Under the pieces are notes generated by a model. The model ran no database searches, was not told where the DNA came from, and saw only the letters and a list, made by a program, of their open reading frames with translations. This document shows positions 1-10,571 of a stretch of 64,000 nucleotides of DNA, one piece after another. Position numbers and translations under genes: made by a program. Each line of letters opens with the position of its first letter. Within the stretch, counting starts at the first letter, position 1. The DNA lies in assembly GCA_004431415.1 (NCBI GenBank), contig QPMI01000423.1, forward strand, positions 1 through 64,000, written 5' to 3'. This DNA comes from Cyanophora paradoxa (Eukaryota; Glaucocystophyceae; Cyanophorales; Cyanophoraceae).

Positions 1-15
1 TAAACATAAGGTTCG

Positions 16-265
16 TTACATTTCATCGTCGCCTAATGGCATTTGATCCAATCTATACATCGGATAAGGGGAGTCAGCGCGCAAATGACCTCTCTACAAA
101 TTCAGGACATGATCGCCTTCTAATATGCTCTACATGCACGTCCTCTATCTGAGCGGTTTCGATATTAGAACTCATAGCCGCGGGCACAGGCGAGGGCGAT
201 CGAGATCGTGGGTGGTTTGTGATTGTCGCTGTGGTTAGAATATACAGAAAGGCGCCTACCTCCAT
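16..265 (-). pseudogene. small membrane-protein gene of the viral element, one frameshift
   Basis: A minus-strand frame starts with ATG at 265 and opens with a short hydrophobic stretch (GAFLYILTTATI), then a Pro/Ser/Arg-rich segment. It stops in frame near 74. Shifting frame by one base close to that stop lets it continue to a TAA at 16-18, ending in the acidic tail MPLGDDEM. I read this as one gene of about 80 codons with a single indel. I do not recognise the family. It sits downstream of the coiled-coil gene in the same direction as the capsid genes, so a small virion or membrane protein is plausible, but that is inference. Confidence 0.35.
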
Positions 266-429
266 TCTCGTCGTCAGAAATATTAACCTCTACGTTGTGT
301 CACAGCAAGACTGTGGCAATTAGTGACGAATGAAGCTGAAACATTTCAATGCATTGTGTGATGAAATTCATCGCATCCTACAAGACGCAACGTATTAAAT
401 ATCGGAGAAAATAAAAGGGAATGAGGGCT

Positions 430-1237
430 TTACTTGCTCGTGTTTCCCTTACGAATTGGTCGACTTATAATGCTGTTTATGGAGCCACCTGTCCCTATTG
501 CAAGGGAGTCCACATAAGACCCGCTCTAAATACGGGCGGGTTCAGCTTTGCCTTGCGGATATTCACAGCCATTAGCGGATATGGCGTTTACCACAAGCAT
601 TGCGGCATAATTCACGGGTGCGGTCGGCACAATATGTGCTATTGCGGGGCAACGATTGCTGTCGAGTTACGGCTTGCGCATCTGTCTTTTCTCTTTTTAA
701 TCTCTCTACGTCGACTTTTTGCTTTAATCCGAGTTTGGAGATCTCTTTCTTCACGAGCCCTTTAATTTCTTGCGTTCGTTATAATCTTGATCCATTTCTC
801 GTAGTTAGAGACTTTCATTTCAAGGTCTCGCACTTCTCTTCGAAGCTCATGACAACGTCGACAGGAACCGTGTGTTTTTGATAGGATCCGCGCTTTTTGA
901 GCTCAGTTTCGGCGGCTTTCGGGACGTCTTGCGTTTTGTGCTGGCTTGCGACAATTGCGCTTTAATTACTTTGTCGGTTGCTTCATCAACAGAGCGCCTC
1001 AATCTGTGGTTTTACAGTAGCTAAATCGTCCATTTGGCGTTTACCGCTATCTTGGTTTCCCTTGTCGCGGTGGCACTCGCAATAATCGCCTCTTGCTTGG
1101 CGACCTCCTCTGGCGAAGTGTCTATAGATATTCGGGCATTTCGAGACGCCACCCGACGTTAACCAGACTCTTCAGTCCGCGATTAGGATTACAGAAGCGA
1201 CAGTTTGAATGGTTTGAGGCTTCTTTCGGTAGACCAT
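430..1237 (-). pseudogene. coiled-coil, Lys/Glu-rich viral protein, frameshifted
   Basis: The gene appears to start at ATG 1237, two bases beyond the stop of the packaging ATPase gene, with MVYRKKPQTIQTVASVILIA. It is readable in pieces that switch among the three minus frames. Charged helical pieces such as SPEEVAKQEAIIASATATRE and KKEISKLGLKQKVDVERLKR are followed by a less charged C-terminus ending at TAA 430-432. The amino-acid character stays consistent across frame changes, as expected of one damaged gene. No family is recognised. Its place beside the ATPase and MCP suggests a structural or scaffold role. Plus-strand ORFs here (for example 421-765) are shadows. Confidence 0.45.
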
Positions 1238-1239
1238 GA

Positions 1240-2097
1240 TTATCTTCTCTTACATTTGATTAACATTTTCTTTTTCTTAGGCGAAATTTGCGAAAGTTTG
1301 GGGATACCTTCAAGCTCACGCTCAAATTTGGATAAAGTTCGACAGACAGTTGTCGAATCTTTGACAGGCGGCGGTTTTGTCGCTTGCTCCTCTTGTTGTT
1401 TGCGCTTCTTTTCTTCAAAAGCCGCCCGCTTGTGGAATTTAGTAAACGGATGGTCATCGATCATATCGGCTTTTTCGACCACCATCGCACAGAATACCCG
1501 TATTATCGTGAATGATCGCTTGGTAGCTATGACAGAATTCTTGGAACATGCGCTTAAAACTCTCTTTATCCATGTTCCCGAACTCTTCGTGATATGCTTC
1601 AAACTCTCGCATGTTTGACCAGCTTAGGAATATGATATACTCCGCATTGCTGCGAATGATCGTTGAAAGCTTTGTTAGTTTCTGCGATATTAAAGCGACG
1701 CTACAAAACGTATGACGACCTTGCGCCATCAATTTATTTAGCAAATGATCGCGCGAGAGATCAATAGTTCCCGATTCCAAACAATCGTCGAGCACGATGA
1801 GAATATTCTTTGGTTTCTTACCCGCAATGATAGCCTTTTTGCGGGCTTCTATGATCGACTCTACGTATTCGGTTTCCAGTGTCATGTACTTCGTCTGTTA
1901 TTTGACCCAGAAACCGTTAAACTCGTAGGACAGAAAACCAGAACATACGAGATTGGTCTTCGAGTTCTTTGATCAGCCACTTTAAGAATACCGATTTACC
2001 ACAATTGGTTTTCGCCAATAGGAGAAATCGTGCGGGAAGTTTCACCCTCTGTTTCGGGTTCCATCTTCGAGATCCATGGGCGTTGTCCCTTTTGCAT
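1240..2097 (-). pseudogene. genome-packaging ATPase (FtsK/HerA, A32-like), frameshifted
   Basis: This ATPase drives viral DNA into the capsid. A Walker A region (LLLAKTNCGKSVFLKWL) is coded near 2030-1975. A Walker B region (NILIVLDDCLES) lies near 1800. A following conserved segment (RHTFCSVALISQKL) carries the Gln/Ser sensor typical of the A32 family. These motifs lie in different minus frames. Another switch near 1,500 leads into a Lys-rich C-terminus that ends at 1240. At least three indels are needed to join the parts, for a total of about 285 codons, normal for this family in Polinton-like and large DNA viruses. The likely start is the ATG at 2097; the frame holding Walker A has no ATG. 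Neighbours are the MCP (57 bp upstream) and the coiled-coil gene. The family call is firm; function of this copy is doubtful. Confidence 0.8.
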
Positions 2098-2154
2098 TCT
2101 TTCACTATAAAAACAATAGAAAAATAAGACTGACTGTGTAATCGCACGAATTCC

Positions 2155-3457
2155 TTAGCTACTTACTCTGCGAATACCATCAGCTTCGATTATCATGATA
2201 TTATGAGCGAGGGCGATGCACTGAATTTGCATCTTCTGATAAGCGGCACCCGCATACCACTCCTCATTACCGACTCCACGGCTGTGACACCATTGAATTC
2301 GAAGACCAGATCGAACGCCGATGTGCCTGTGGCATCGATGTAGCCCGTGTTCTCTTGGTTGAGAAGCGACGCCTTTCCGTTTCAGCACCGAAGTAAATGC
2401 CAGTGAGAGCGGGGTAGCTTGTGCTCTCGGTAAAGATCGCCGAATTATATTTATCTTGAAGTTCGGTCGCGGCAATCATGAGAGGAGCGAAGTATTCGAG
2501 TAAAGGCGGTTATTGTTGAGTTCCACATAGAAGTTCACAGCGTTGGTTCGGAGTGCACGAGGAGCCAGAACCGAGAGAGTTCCGTTGTTCACCTTCGTCT
2601 TCGCGTTTTGGCGCACAGAGAATACGAGAGTGTGGATGAGACCCGCACCTGTGAGTTGCGAGAGATTGACTCGCGAACGGAGGCGGTCGCTGGAATCTGT
2701 GTGTAGGAAACCGATTTCGTTGTAGGGGATCGCGATACCAGTCGATTTAACACGGGCAATGGTCTCAGATACAACCGCCTCATCGGCATTTACGACCTTG
2801 CAGATAATGCGGGGTTTCAGCACTTGAAGGGAAGCACCACTGTTTACGACGAAATATTGCCAACATTGTTTACATCCTCAATGATACCATCACCAATCGC
2901 CTTGAATTCGATTTCGACCACGATCTCAGAGTTCAGAGCGCAAAGTGGGACATCGCCTTCTCGAAAGGAGAGGGTAAATCGATTTCGTAGGTTCCACCGA
3001 CAGTGTTACCAGCGGTTCCGACAAGACCACCACATAGCGAAGTTTCTTATCGAGTTCGCCTGTTCGGTCATCAGTAGAAAATACTGAGTGACGAAATCCT
3101 CTGGGACAACGTAGCGGAATGAAGCGTGAGAGATTTCGATGCGCTTAATCAGCGATCCAATAACGCGAAGGTAGCCAGTGGTTGCAGCAACCCCATTCGT
3201 AAGATCAGTGAGGGTGATTGGGTTAAGATCGAGTTGCAGCGCGAGACCATTCAGGAAATGGTAGCGGGGGATTTTGAAGACAACTCGGTTGCCGAGAGCG
3301 CTGGGTGGCTCAGTGTCGGGGCGACCAGAACTCGAAGTGGCTTAGTGCCAGAGGACGTTCCAATGACCAGCGACTTGTTTAGGAAATAATCCTTGTAGTC
3401 GTCGGTGGTGAGCATAGATTTCAGCGTTGGGCGCTGGAATTGGCTGTTAGTCTCCAT
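2155..3457 (-). pseudogene. major capsid protein (double jelly roll), frameshifted
   Basis: The capsid shell protein starts at ATG 3457 (METNSQFQRPTLKSML). It continues through several frame switches to TAA 2155-2157, about 434 codons in all. Recognisable MCP stretches include VVFKIPRYHFLNGLALQLDL near 3,300-3,230 and FREGDVPLCALNSEIVVEIE near 2,960-2,900, a layout typical of double-jelly-roll capsid proteins of Polinton-like and nucleocytoplasmic large DNA viruses. The C-terminal end (NEEWYAGAAYQKMQ onward) is again in another frame. At least four indels are needed and they are not confined to homopolymers. The length is at the short end for the family. The call rests on motif character and on the ATPase and penton-like neighbours; assignment to a particular virus group is open. 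Confidence 0.7.
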
Positions 3458-3503
3458 GAGCGTTTCTTCTCTTATCTTTGGGATCAGAAAATAATTTAAA
3501 GGC

Positions 3504-4427
3504 TTAGTAGAAATTCATTTCGGGCGGTGCGTCGTAGGTTTCGATCTCAAAAGTGAAATAATGCGCCCAAACCCCGAAATCTAAGAGAGCGCCATCATGG
3601 TCGATGAGTTTAATCGTCAAGCGGTCGAACGATTTTAATTCGCGGAATTCTCGAATGAGAGGCACCGTAGTGGACGTGTCGAAGTGGTAGATATCACCAT
3701 GTTCGAGTTCCTGTGGATTGGAATGCGCATGAAATAACCATCGACGTGCTTGTTGACTGAGCGAATAAACGGCGCAAATTCATCAATATATAGCCAGATC
3801 ATCGCCGCCGGGGTCTCATCTCCACGAGTATAGCCGCGAATGCGTCGATTGAGTGTCACAGTTCCGTCCCAGGATTAAACACAAGGAATGTATCGCTTGC
3901 AAAAGGGGTAAATGTCTCGTAAACATATAGCTGAATATCTTTGAAACCGAATATTGCGAGTTTCTTAGCGATTGCTTTGCGATTACTGGATTTTCTGAGT
4001 GTTTCAGGGAAGCTTTGGAGAACTTGAACCAAAAGTTACTATCACTGAAAAACTCATAGATCTTTGAAGTAGTATTATAGCGGCATTTAATATATTTTCC
4101 ACCGAAATCTGAAAGGCGAGCTGCTTCGAGTCTTTCTGTGACTTTTGCGGCAAGGTCGTCTTTGGTGTAAAATCCTTTGGGGATTGTGATGGTCACGAAT
4201 CCGGAATCCGAAGCTGTGACCGAGAAATAGAGTTCCATGCGCTCGATGGTTGCACCAGTGGCGTCTATATCGTTTGTCACGGTCGAAAGAACATTGGGAA
4301 CCGTTGCCTGCACCAGGCGCACCGATTTTACGTTGTCATAGCGACGGGGTAATGTCACTACATACTGGTTTGGCTGAGTAAACTCCTCATCGCGATCATC
4401 GCTCGAAAAGCTCAGGTATTCTTTCAT
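3504..4427 (-). pseudogene. penton/minor-capsid-like protein 1, frameshifted
   Basis: The gene starts at ATG 4427. The first section (DDRDEEFTQPNQYVVTLP, then NVKSVRLVQATVPN) is the signature opening of a widespread family of viral minor capsid or vertex proteins (DRD...P..Y.v.L...v..v.l..a.iPN). The frame is open to about 3,860, then switches at least twice. The C-terminus (FDRLTIKLIDHDGALLDFG, then a YFTFEIET stretch) ends at TAA 3504-3506 and matches the usual closing pattern, a jelly-roll-like end. Total length is about 308 codons. It lies 47 bp upstream of the MCP start in the same direction. The family call is by pattern; which structural position it fills is inference. Confidence 0.6.
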
Positions 4428-4443
4428 CTTACTATAATAGATT
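4428..4443. promoter_or_regulatory. 16-bp spacer between two divergent capsid-type genes
   Basis: Only 16 AT-rich bases separate the ATG at 4427 (minus) from the ATG at 4444 (plus). The plus-side sequence contains ATAATAGA just before the start, and the same ATAATAGA word precedes the ATG at 10572. Promoter elements must therefore lie within this spacer or inside the opposite coding sequence. A short shared late promoter is a reasonable reading but is not shown. Confidence 0.35.
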
Positions 4444-5283
4444 ATGAAAAGAATAACAATAAATTGCGACAGTAGAGACCTTGAAAACGGCGTGCTGCAC
4501 TTGAAAACGCGCCTTAATAATGTAAGGCGATTTCGTGTGCTATCAGCTGAGATTCCCAATAGCTCTTATGTTGTTCCGCCCGATCAGACAATAACTATAA
4601 CGCTTTTGAACGAAGAGCCCACAGTAATCCCGCATCCAAAATGATAGCACCGATTCCCAGCGTAAACGATTATTATTACGTCGATGCTGATAACGAACGA
4701 TATCCGAAAGAGAGAGCTTTAAACAGTGATGCTTTACTCGGTTTTTCAGGCGGTTCTTTTAATCCTCTCGGTCTCTTCCCGGTTTCCTATTCTCTCGCTC
4801 TGTCTACGAACCGCTTCGTGTTCTCATCTCCGAATAGCCCTTTTACATTAGAGTCCTCAGACCAGGAGTTCTGTGACTGTCTCGCATAGAACCGGAGTGG
4901 TTTACGCCAGCACACCAGAACCAGTGCCGGTTCCACTCAGAGATTACCCCAGTCGCTACGCGATTATATGCCGAAAATGGTCGACTTTAATGCAATTCCA
5001 TATATTTACCTTGATATCGAAGAGCTCCGCCTTTTACCAAATTCGCAGCGGTTACTGGAGACAGAACAATTTCGACGACTCCTATCTTTTGCGAATTCAG
5101 ATGAACTCGGACTTTGGTAGATATTCCTTTTACCACGAACCGAGCGCAAGCATCCCTTTCGTAAATGTCACATCGCAACTCGATTTAGATCGTCTCACAA
5201 TATCGCTTCGAAAATGGCGGGGCTCTGTTGCAGATATAAACGGTCTCTCATACTCGTTTCAGCTGGAAGTGATCACCGACTAA
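4444..5283 (+). pseudogene. penton/minor-capsid-like protein 2, frameshifted
   Basis: This gene starts at ATG 4444 with ITINCDSRDLENG, followed by NVRRFRVLSAEIPNSSYVV, the same N-terminal pattern as the divergent gene on the other strand. The reading frame breaks near 4,640 and again near 4,880. The last section ends with LDLDRLTISLRKWRG and SYSFQLEVITD before TAA 5281-5283, matching the usual C-terminus of the family. About 280 codons if joined. It appears to be a distant paralogue of the 3504-4427 gene, so the element carried two versions of this vertex-type protein. Function of this damaged copy is uncertain. Confidence 0.55.
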
Positions 5284-5356
5284 ACATAGTAGCCCTCGAA
5301 ATCAATTCGGCATGCCGAAGCTACGTTCGTCGTGAGCACCCAGATTACGAGGGTTC

Positions 5357-6770
5357 TCACAGATCTCGGTTTGCTAAGAAATGTTCGTCGGGATCAGCAC
5401 TTCCGGCTATTTGATTTGCATTGGTAAACACTCTCGTCGCGCCGGCTTCTGTGTATGTTACAAGCGCCGAAACTCCCGGAGTTAATTGGTAATCGATCTC
5501 AAACGTTTTAATGTAGTTTCCATTCGCAGCCGGCTTCATTTTTATAGAGGAAAGCATAAACAGACGCGGAAAATCAATGCGTAAATAATTGCCTCCCGAC
5601 CTACTACCTTGCGGTGGGTTGGTAAATCCCACCCACCCGTAGCATTTGACCAGCGGGCATCAGAAGCTGTGCCAAATTCCGCAATAAAGGCGCTATTATC
5701 GAGCGGCACCCAGTTAGACTCCGGGGTGCGCTTACATCTGTGCACCCGGACAGATTAATTATGGGAACATCGCCCTCTGAGATATTCATCGTCAGCACTG
5801 AATACATCGCATTAAAATACGTTTGCTGTGCGGAAACAAACGCGAGCGCTTCCGTTTCTAAATATTGCAGGTGACTCGTTGTGATAGTATCGAGGGTCAT
5901 TTTATCTTTCGGTAAAGGAACGCTCAGCTTATAGTAGCGATCGTAATTCTGATCATCGTTTCTGGGTAAAAGTTCCAGTAGCTTTACGTGGGCGTTTAGA
6001 TCGCTCGACTCTAAGAACATGCTGAGAATTGGCGATCCTGTGGCGCTTAGCATCCATTGCACGATCCCCCAATTTTTCATAGTGTCGTACGAATATCCCG
6101 CGATTGCTTTATCGGCGTCTTGGACGTGACCCGCCGTAATCGAGACCACTATAAGCTCCTCCTCGCAAGAGTTTCCGAATAAAGTGCGGGCGAATGTGTA
6201 GCCACATACCCCGGGCGAATTATTTCCACTCATGCAACCATCAATTAAACAATATGTTCTTCCGGCGACTGTGACTTGTTTCGGTTCGAAATAGGTCGGA
6301 GCAGCCGAGGTAGCCCTTGCAGCATCGCGCACAAGCATCCCATTAATATCTTCATCGTTGCTTGAAATAAAAACGGGGGACATTTGAACCGTGTCGAACG
6401 CAGTCACGATGGTGGGTTTATAGAGATCCGCCATAGTCGCCGAGCCGCAGAGATCCAGAGCCACAGCTTCTAAGTTAGTGGCTTCGTACTTTGGGCGCTG
6501 TACAATCGATGTAAGCACTCGTGGATTCGCGAAAATCAGCGGTAGTTTCGCTTTGTAGAGCGCCAGAATATCAGTGGCAGTATATTTAGGGGCGCCATCG
6601 GTTCCCTTGATATTCAATAGGAGCGCGATTAATCCACCTGTGGATGTTCCCGCAAAGCAGTCGAATAGCTGTTGGATTCGTTTACCGGTTTGGGCTTCAA
6701 TCTGTGCCAGTATAGCAGCCTCGATTATTCCACGCGACCCTCCACCACTCAGACATAAAACGGTCTTCAT
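5357..6770 (-). CDS. patatin-like phospholipase with C-terminal discoidin (F5/8C-like) domain, frameshifted near the junction
   Basis: A lipid acyl hydrolase. The ORF starts at ATG 6770 and is open for 388 codons. It shows the oxyanion-hole motif GGGSRG (residues 9-14), the nucleophile elbow GTSTGG with Ser43, a conserved RDAARATSAAPTYF block (148-161) and the dyad Asp177 in DGC, where most patatins have DGA or DGG. Near 5,740 the frame is lost. In two other frames the coding continues to TGA 5357-5359 through a segment with SGGNYLRIDFPRLFMLSSIK and YIKTFEIDYQLTPG, which looks like a discoidin/F5-8C galactose-binding fold. I read one protein of about 470 residues with two indels. A virion lipase for membrane breach at entry or exit is a reasonable inference. 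It converges with the penton-like gene 2. Confidence 0.75.
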
Positions 6771-6813
6771 TATCTTATATACTTCTTATATATCTTCTTT
6801 GTTTATAAAGAGG

Positions 6814-9800
6814 ATGTCGTTCCTGAATCCGCGACCAGACGCACGAGTTATTAATTCGACCACTCAGATAGAGGACACTGATCAGGTAAACACTGAAATT
6901 CGCGGTCTCTGAAAATAAACTTCAATGCAGACCGCGAAGATCCAGTCAGTGGAACACCGAGCAGACCGCAGCTTTGCAGTTAATGAACGTCGAGAAAGGG
7001 GATCATAAACTTGGAATCGACTTTTTACTTGATGATAACGAACGAAACAGAGTCGCCAGCATTCAGGCAACCCGCCAGCTACCGAAAACGGTGCGATATA
7101 ATCGTAGGAACATCCCGAAAGCATTCGATAGAGGTCGCTTAAACTTCTTCATTCAAGATGAGAGCGGTTTCCAAAATGCAGCTATGAGAATCGTGGATAA
7201 TAGCACACTTATAGCGGGAGTATCCACACGGAAAACAAAGGTAGAGGTCGTCCATGATCTCTCAGCAGGTAATCTAACGACGAGTAACATTACAGCAAGT
7301 AACATCACTACGGATACCCTAAATGTAAACTCGCTCAACTCCGAGTCGTTTTTCGCCACCAATGTCGCAACCTGTAACCTAAACATCGAATCCTTTGTGA
7401 TTCAGAAGAGCGAATCGGTTCCCCAGATAACAGAGGGTGTTTTCACATTAGACCCGCGAAACCGACCTTAGAAATTGTCGAAAATGGGAACGTTGTCGAT
7501 ATAATTGGCGCCAATGCTCCGAATGTGAGATCCTTAGCACTTGATAAAACGACTATATCATTTGCAGAAGAAATTCCGGCTTTTACCACAGAGAAACAGG
7601 CACTGAGAACAGACCATGTTCACATAACCAGAGACAATATAAACGATCTTTTAGGCAAGGACATCGTAAAGGCGTTTTTGGAGTTTGAAAGGAGCAAGAA
7701 CACCAAAGATTCCAGCCAGGATGGAACCCTCACGACCCACACAACCGAAATCGCGGCTTTGCAATCAGAAATTAATGCTCTGTTTGCAGCAGATGGAGCG
7801 CTTGCAATTACCTTAGCCCATATTCTGTCGAAAAGGAACATATACCCCGCGACTGACAACACATACCGAGTTGGTTTATCGAATCTGAGATGGTCAGAGG
7901 TGCATGGAGTTTCCATGTTTGCCTCCAATTTAATCCTTCCATTAAATCACTCACTCCGACCTAATCAGATTCTTACCAATGGTAATGCACTGATCAGCTA
8001 CACCGACTATAATAGTAACCTTTCCGCTCGGTTTCGCAAACTGAGACCTACACTGTCGAGGGATACCCTCAGCAGCTCGCAAATGGGGTCTATGTCGCTT
8101 ATGTAGGCAAACCTACATATACATTCACTTGGGATCAGTTGGGTGTCACAGGTTTCGAGACGAATATACCCACTGTTTCATTGGTGGATCACACTACTTA
8201 TTATAATCCTATCTATAACAATAATGAATCTAATAAAGCATTTATCCAAAATGTCACCTCCACAGGGTTTCAGGTTTCGTTTGTCATTAACGAGACATAC
8301 AATTTACTTATCATCCGAAACAACTTGTTGACTTCCGAAGCTACTATTAGTTTCACTCTTAACATCAATTATATCACCCCTGAATTCGATAGCAAACCCA
8401 AAGTAAAGGTTTACCGAGATTTACAAGGTAGCAATATCGTGCCCTTCTCACAGAATTTCGATCTTGGTGCGAATTCATTAAGGTGGAACACAGTTTATTC
8501 TTTGAGTGCAAACACCTGTAATATTGTAGTCGCAGGTTCATCGGCTACTATTGGAGATCTGACCGCCCCTTTTAGAAAGGAGTATCTTAAAGAACTGTAT
8601 ATTACAAAGTCTGATTTACCAGATGCTATTTCGTTGGTGCTCTCCCCGACTCCCAGCATCTCATACCACAATGTGAAAGACACAAGTAATGTAGTGCGGA
8701 GTGGAAGCAAAGTATTCCAGGCATCCGAGATATCAGCAACAACATATAGATACCTTGCAGCGGTTCCAGCGAATTTTAATTTCACATTTGAGACACCATT
8801 TGTTTCCCCTCCTACTATTGAAATAACTGACACGAATTTGTATGTGATCAATAATGGGTCGACCACCTCTATTAACAATGCACCAGCCGGCTACTCCCCA
8901 TTTGTTGCAACTAACATAACAACCACCGGCTTCACACTTGTCGGAAATGCAACAGTGACATATGCTCTTACAGCATATCCTGTTGGGTTGTATTTTGCGA
9001 AATTTAATCTTTCAGCGATCCCACCTGTGTCCCTTTCTCCTCCCTTTACTATCAATTGGAAGGCAACAGGAACAATACCTCGGTTTGACTCCGAAGATCG
9101 ATTAAAAATAAGGTATCCTCTCGATGTGACCGACCTCCATACTACGAGAATAAATGGGCAGAATTTCGTATTTAATGGAACCAATGCGACTCTGATCGAT
9201 AATCGAGTTACAAATAATTACTTTTTCGATTCTCGATACATTAATACTTGCAACATTGTCATACATAAAACGTTTGAGGATCGCAGTAAGACCTTAACAG
9301 TCACCTTGCCCACTCATTCGAATGTCTCAGATGGATTTTACTATTATCTATTAAATCGCTATTACACCTCTTATATTCCATATCCTTCTGAGACTGTCAG
9401 CATGAGCTATCCCAAAGTCACCCTAACATCAACCAATGCTGACTTCTTTGGATCCACAGACTTCATGAGAGACTTCTTTTATTTTACATCCTCCACAGAT
9501 GGTCTCTTAGTTTATTACTCTTACAGATATGAATCTATTGCTACCCAAATTGACAGTCACCCAAATACAGATGTCATCGAAGTGGGCGATAAGAAATATA
9601 TAAAAACCGCTTCCCCATGGGTTTGCACTGTCCGGCTCGATGACAGATACACTCCTAACCTAAATAACATTGGAATGCACTCGACATGCAATATTTATGT
9701 GCAAGGTGCGATTTCGGCTACCAAATATTTTGAGGGTGGAAATTGTGATACAGGACATAGGTTGCTATCGCGAAATGGACTCTTTGAGTCATTCAGTGGG

Positions 9801-10382
9801 ACGGCTCTACCGCCTTTTATCAGGGACACAGTCTATGATACCACATGCAATATTTGGGTGTGTCGATCTGTGAGCAATCCACCTGTGACACAGGAATTAT
9901 ACAAGTATCTCGCAGATACCTATGGTGCAATCTCAGGATCCTCCACAGGAAATCCAGCGACGGCTCCCATCGTGTTTGCAAATGCATACACAGCGCCGAC
10001 ATCATTAGCAGGGTCGACAGAGCCGCCACCAAACGATCCCAATCCGAACCAGCCTAACCCAGATCCCGATTCAAAAGATCCCCCTACAACTAATCCAGAT
10101 CCAAACACACCACCTAATAATCCCACGAATCCTACAAATCCAGTCGGGGCACCGGGAACAAATCCAGGAACGTTAGTGCTTATGATTCTCTTGCCGATTC
10201 TCGGTGCTCTTGGGCTTGTGCTTGCATACAAATTCCGAGCTTTATGTTGTGCTTGCATAGACAGAACCATTGCAGGAGCAGGTAATAAATACTCAACACC
10301 AGAGCTTAATGTGACCCAAACAGCCGAAGGAGATGTGGGCTTAGAGGTGAGATCAGCCGAGGGCATGGTCTTAGTGTTGTGA
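6814..10382 (+). CDS. membrane-anchored fibre/adhesin protein; N-terminal third frameshifted, rest intact
   Basis: The gene begins at ATG 6814 (MSFLNPRPDARV). It is readable through several frame switches (near 6,900, 6,970, 7,480 and 8,030) and is then open without a break to TGA 10380-10382. The long final ORF has no ATG at its left limit, so it is the continuation of the upstream pieces, not a separate gene. The fibre body contains Asn/Ser/Thr-rich repeats (NLTTSNITASNITTDTLNV) and four copies of a TCNI motif, near residues 126, 370, 515 and 568 of the 747-codon ORF. A Pro/Asn/Asp-rich stalk (626-677), one membrane segment (TLVLMILLPILGALGLVLAY, about 678-697), a Cys-rich juxtamembrane stretch (CCAC) and a 48-residue tail follow. 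The layout is that of a stalked surface protein. No enzymatic domain is seen. Confidence 0.65.
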
Positions 10383-10534
10383 GGACTGACCGACCACCAG
10401 CAAATAGGGCAGCACCCAAAAAATCACGAGCACAAGAATTGGCAGAGCAAACGATGAACAATGATAGAGACTTTATGGCGGAAATGGCACAGCGAGAAGG
10501 GAGAATATATGAACATGTTCCAAACGTTATGTAA
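10379..10534 (+). CDS. 51-codon ORF overlapping the end of the adhesin gene
   Basis: An open frame starts with GTG at 10379, overlapping the TGA of the upstream gene by one frame shift. It runs to TAA 10532-10534 with a charged sequence (APKKSRAQELAEQTMNNDRD, ending EHVPNVM). The first ATG in frame is at codon 26. A GTG start would be unusual for a virus of a eukaryote. It may be a small gene, a frameshifted extension of the adhesin tail, or chance. It lies between two large intact genes and fills most of the gap. Confidence 0.3.
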   Translation: MRTDRPPANRAAPKKSRAQELAEQTMNNDRDFMAEMAQREGRIYEHVPNVM

Positions 10535-10571
10535 CAACCTTAATTTTTGTAGTATTCCATAATAGAGTATA

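Noticed and set aside
421-765. 114-codon plus-strand ORF with CxxC-like pairs
   Set aside because: It lies opposite the damaged coiled-coil gene, whose minus-strand pieces have consistent Lys/Glu composition. The plus ORF has no recognisable domain.
1454-8106. Programmed frameshifting as the reason for broken viral genes
   Set aside because: There are too many breaks in too many genes, with no common slippery site or downstream structure. Decay or sequence error is simpler.
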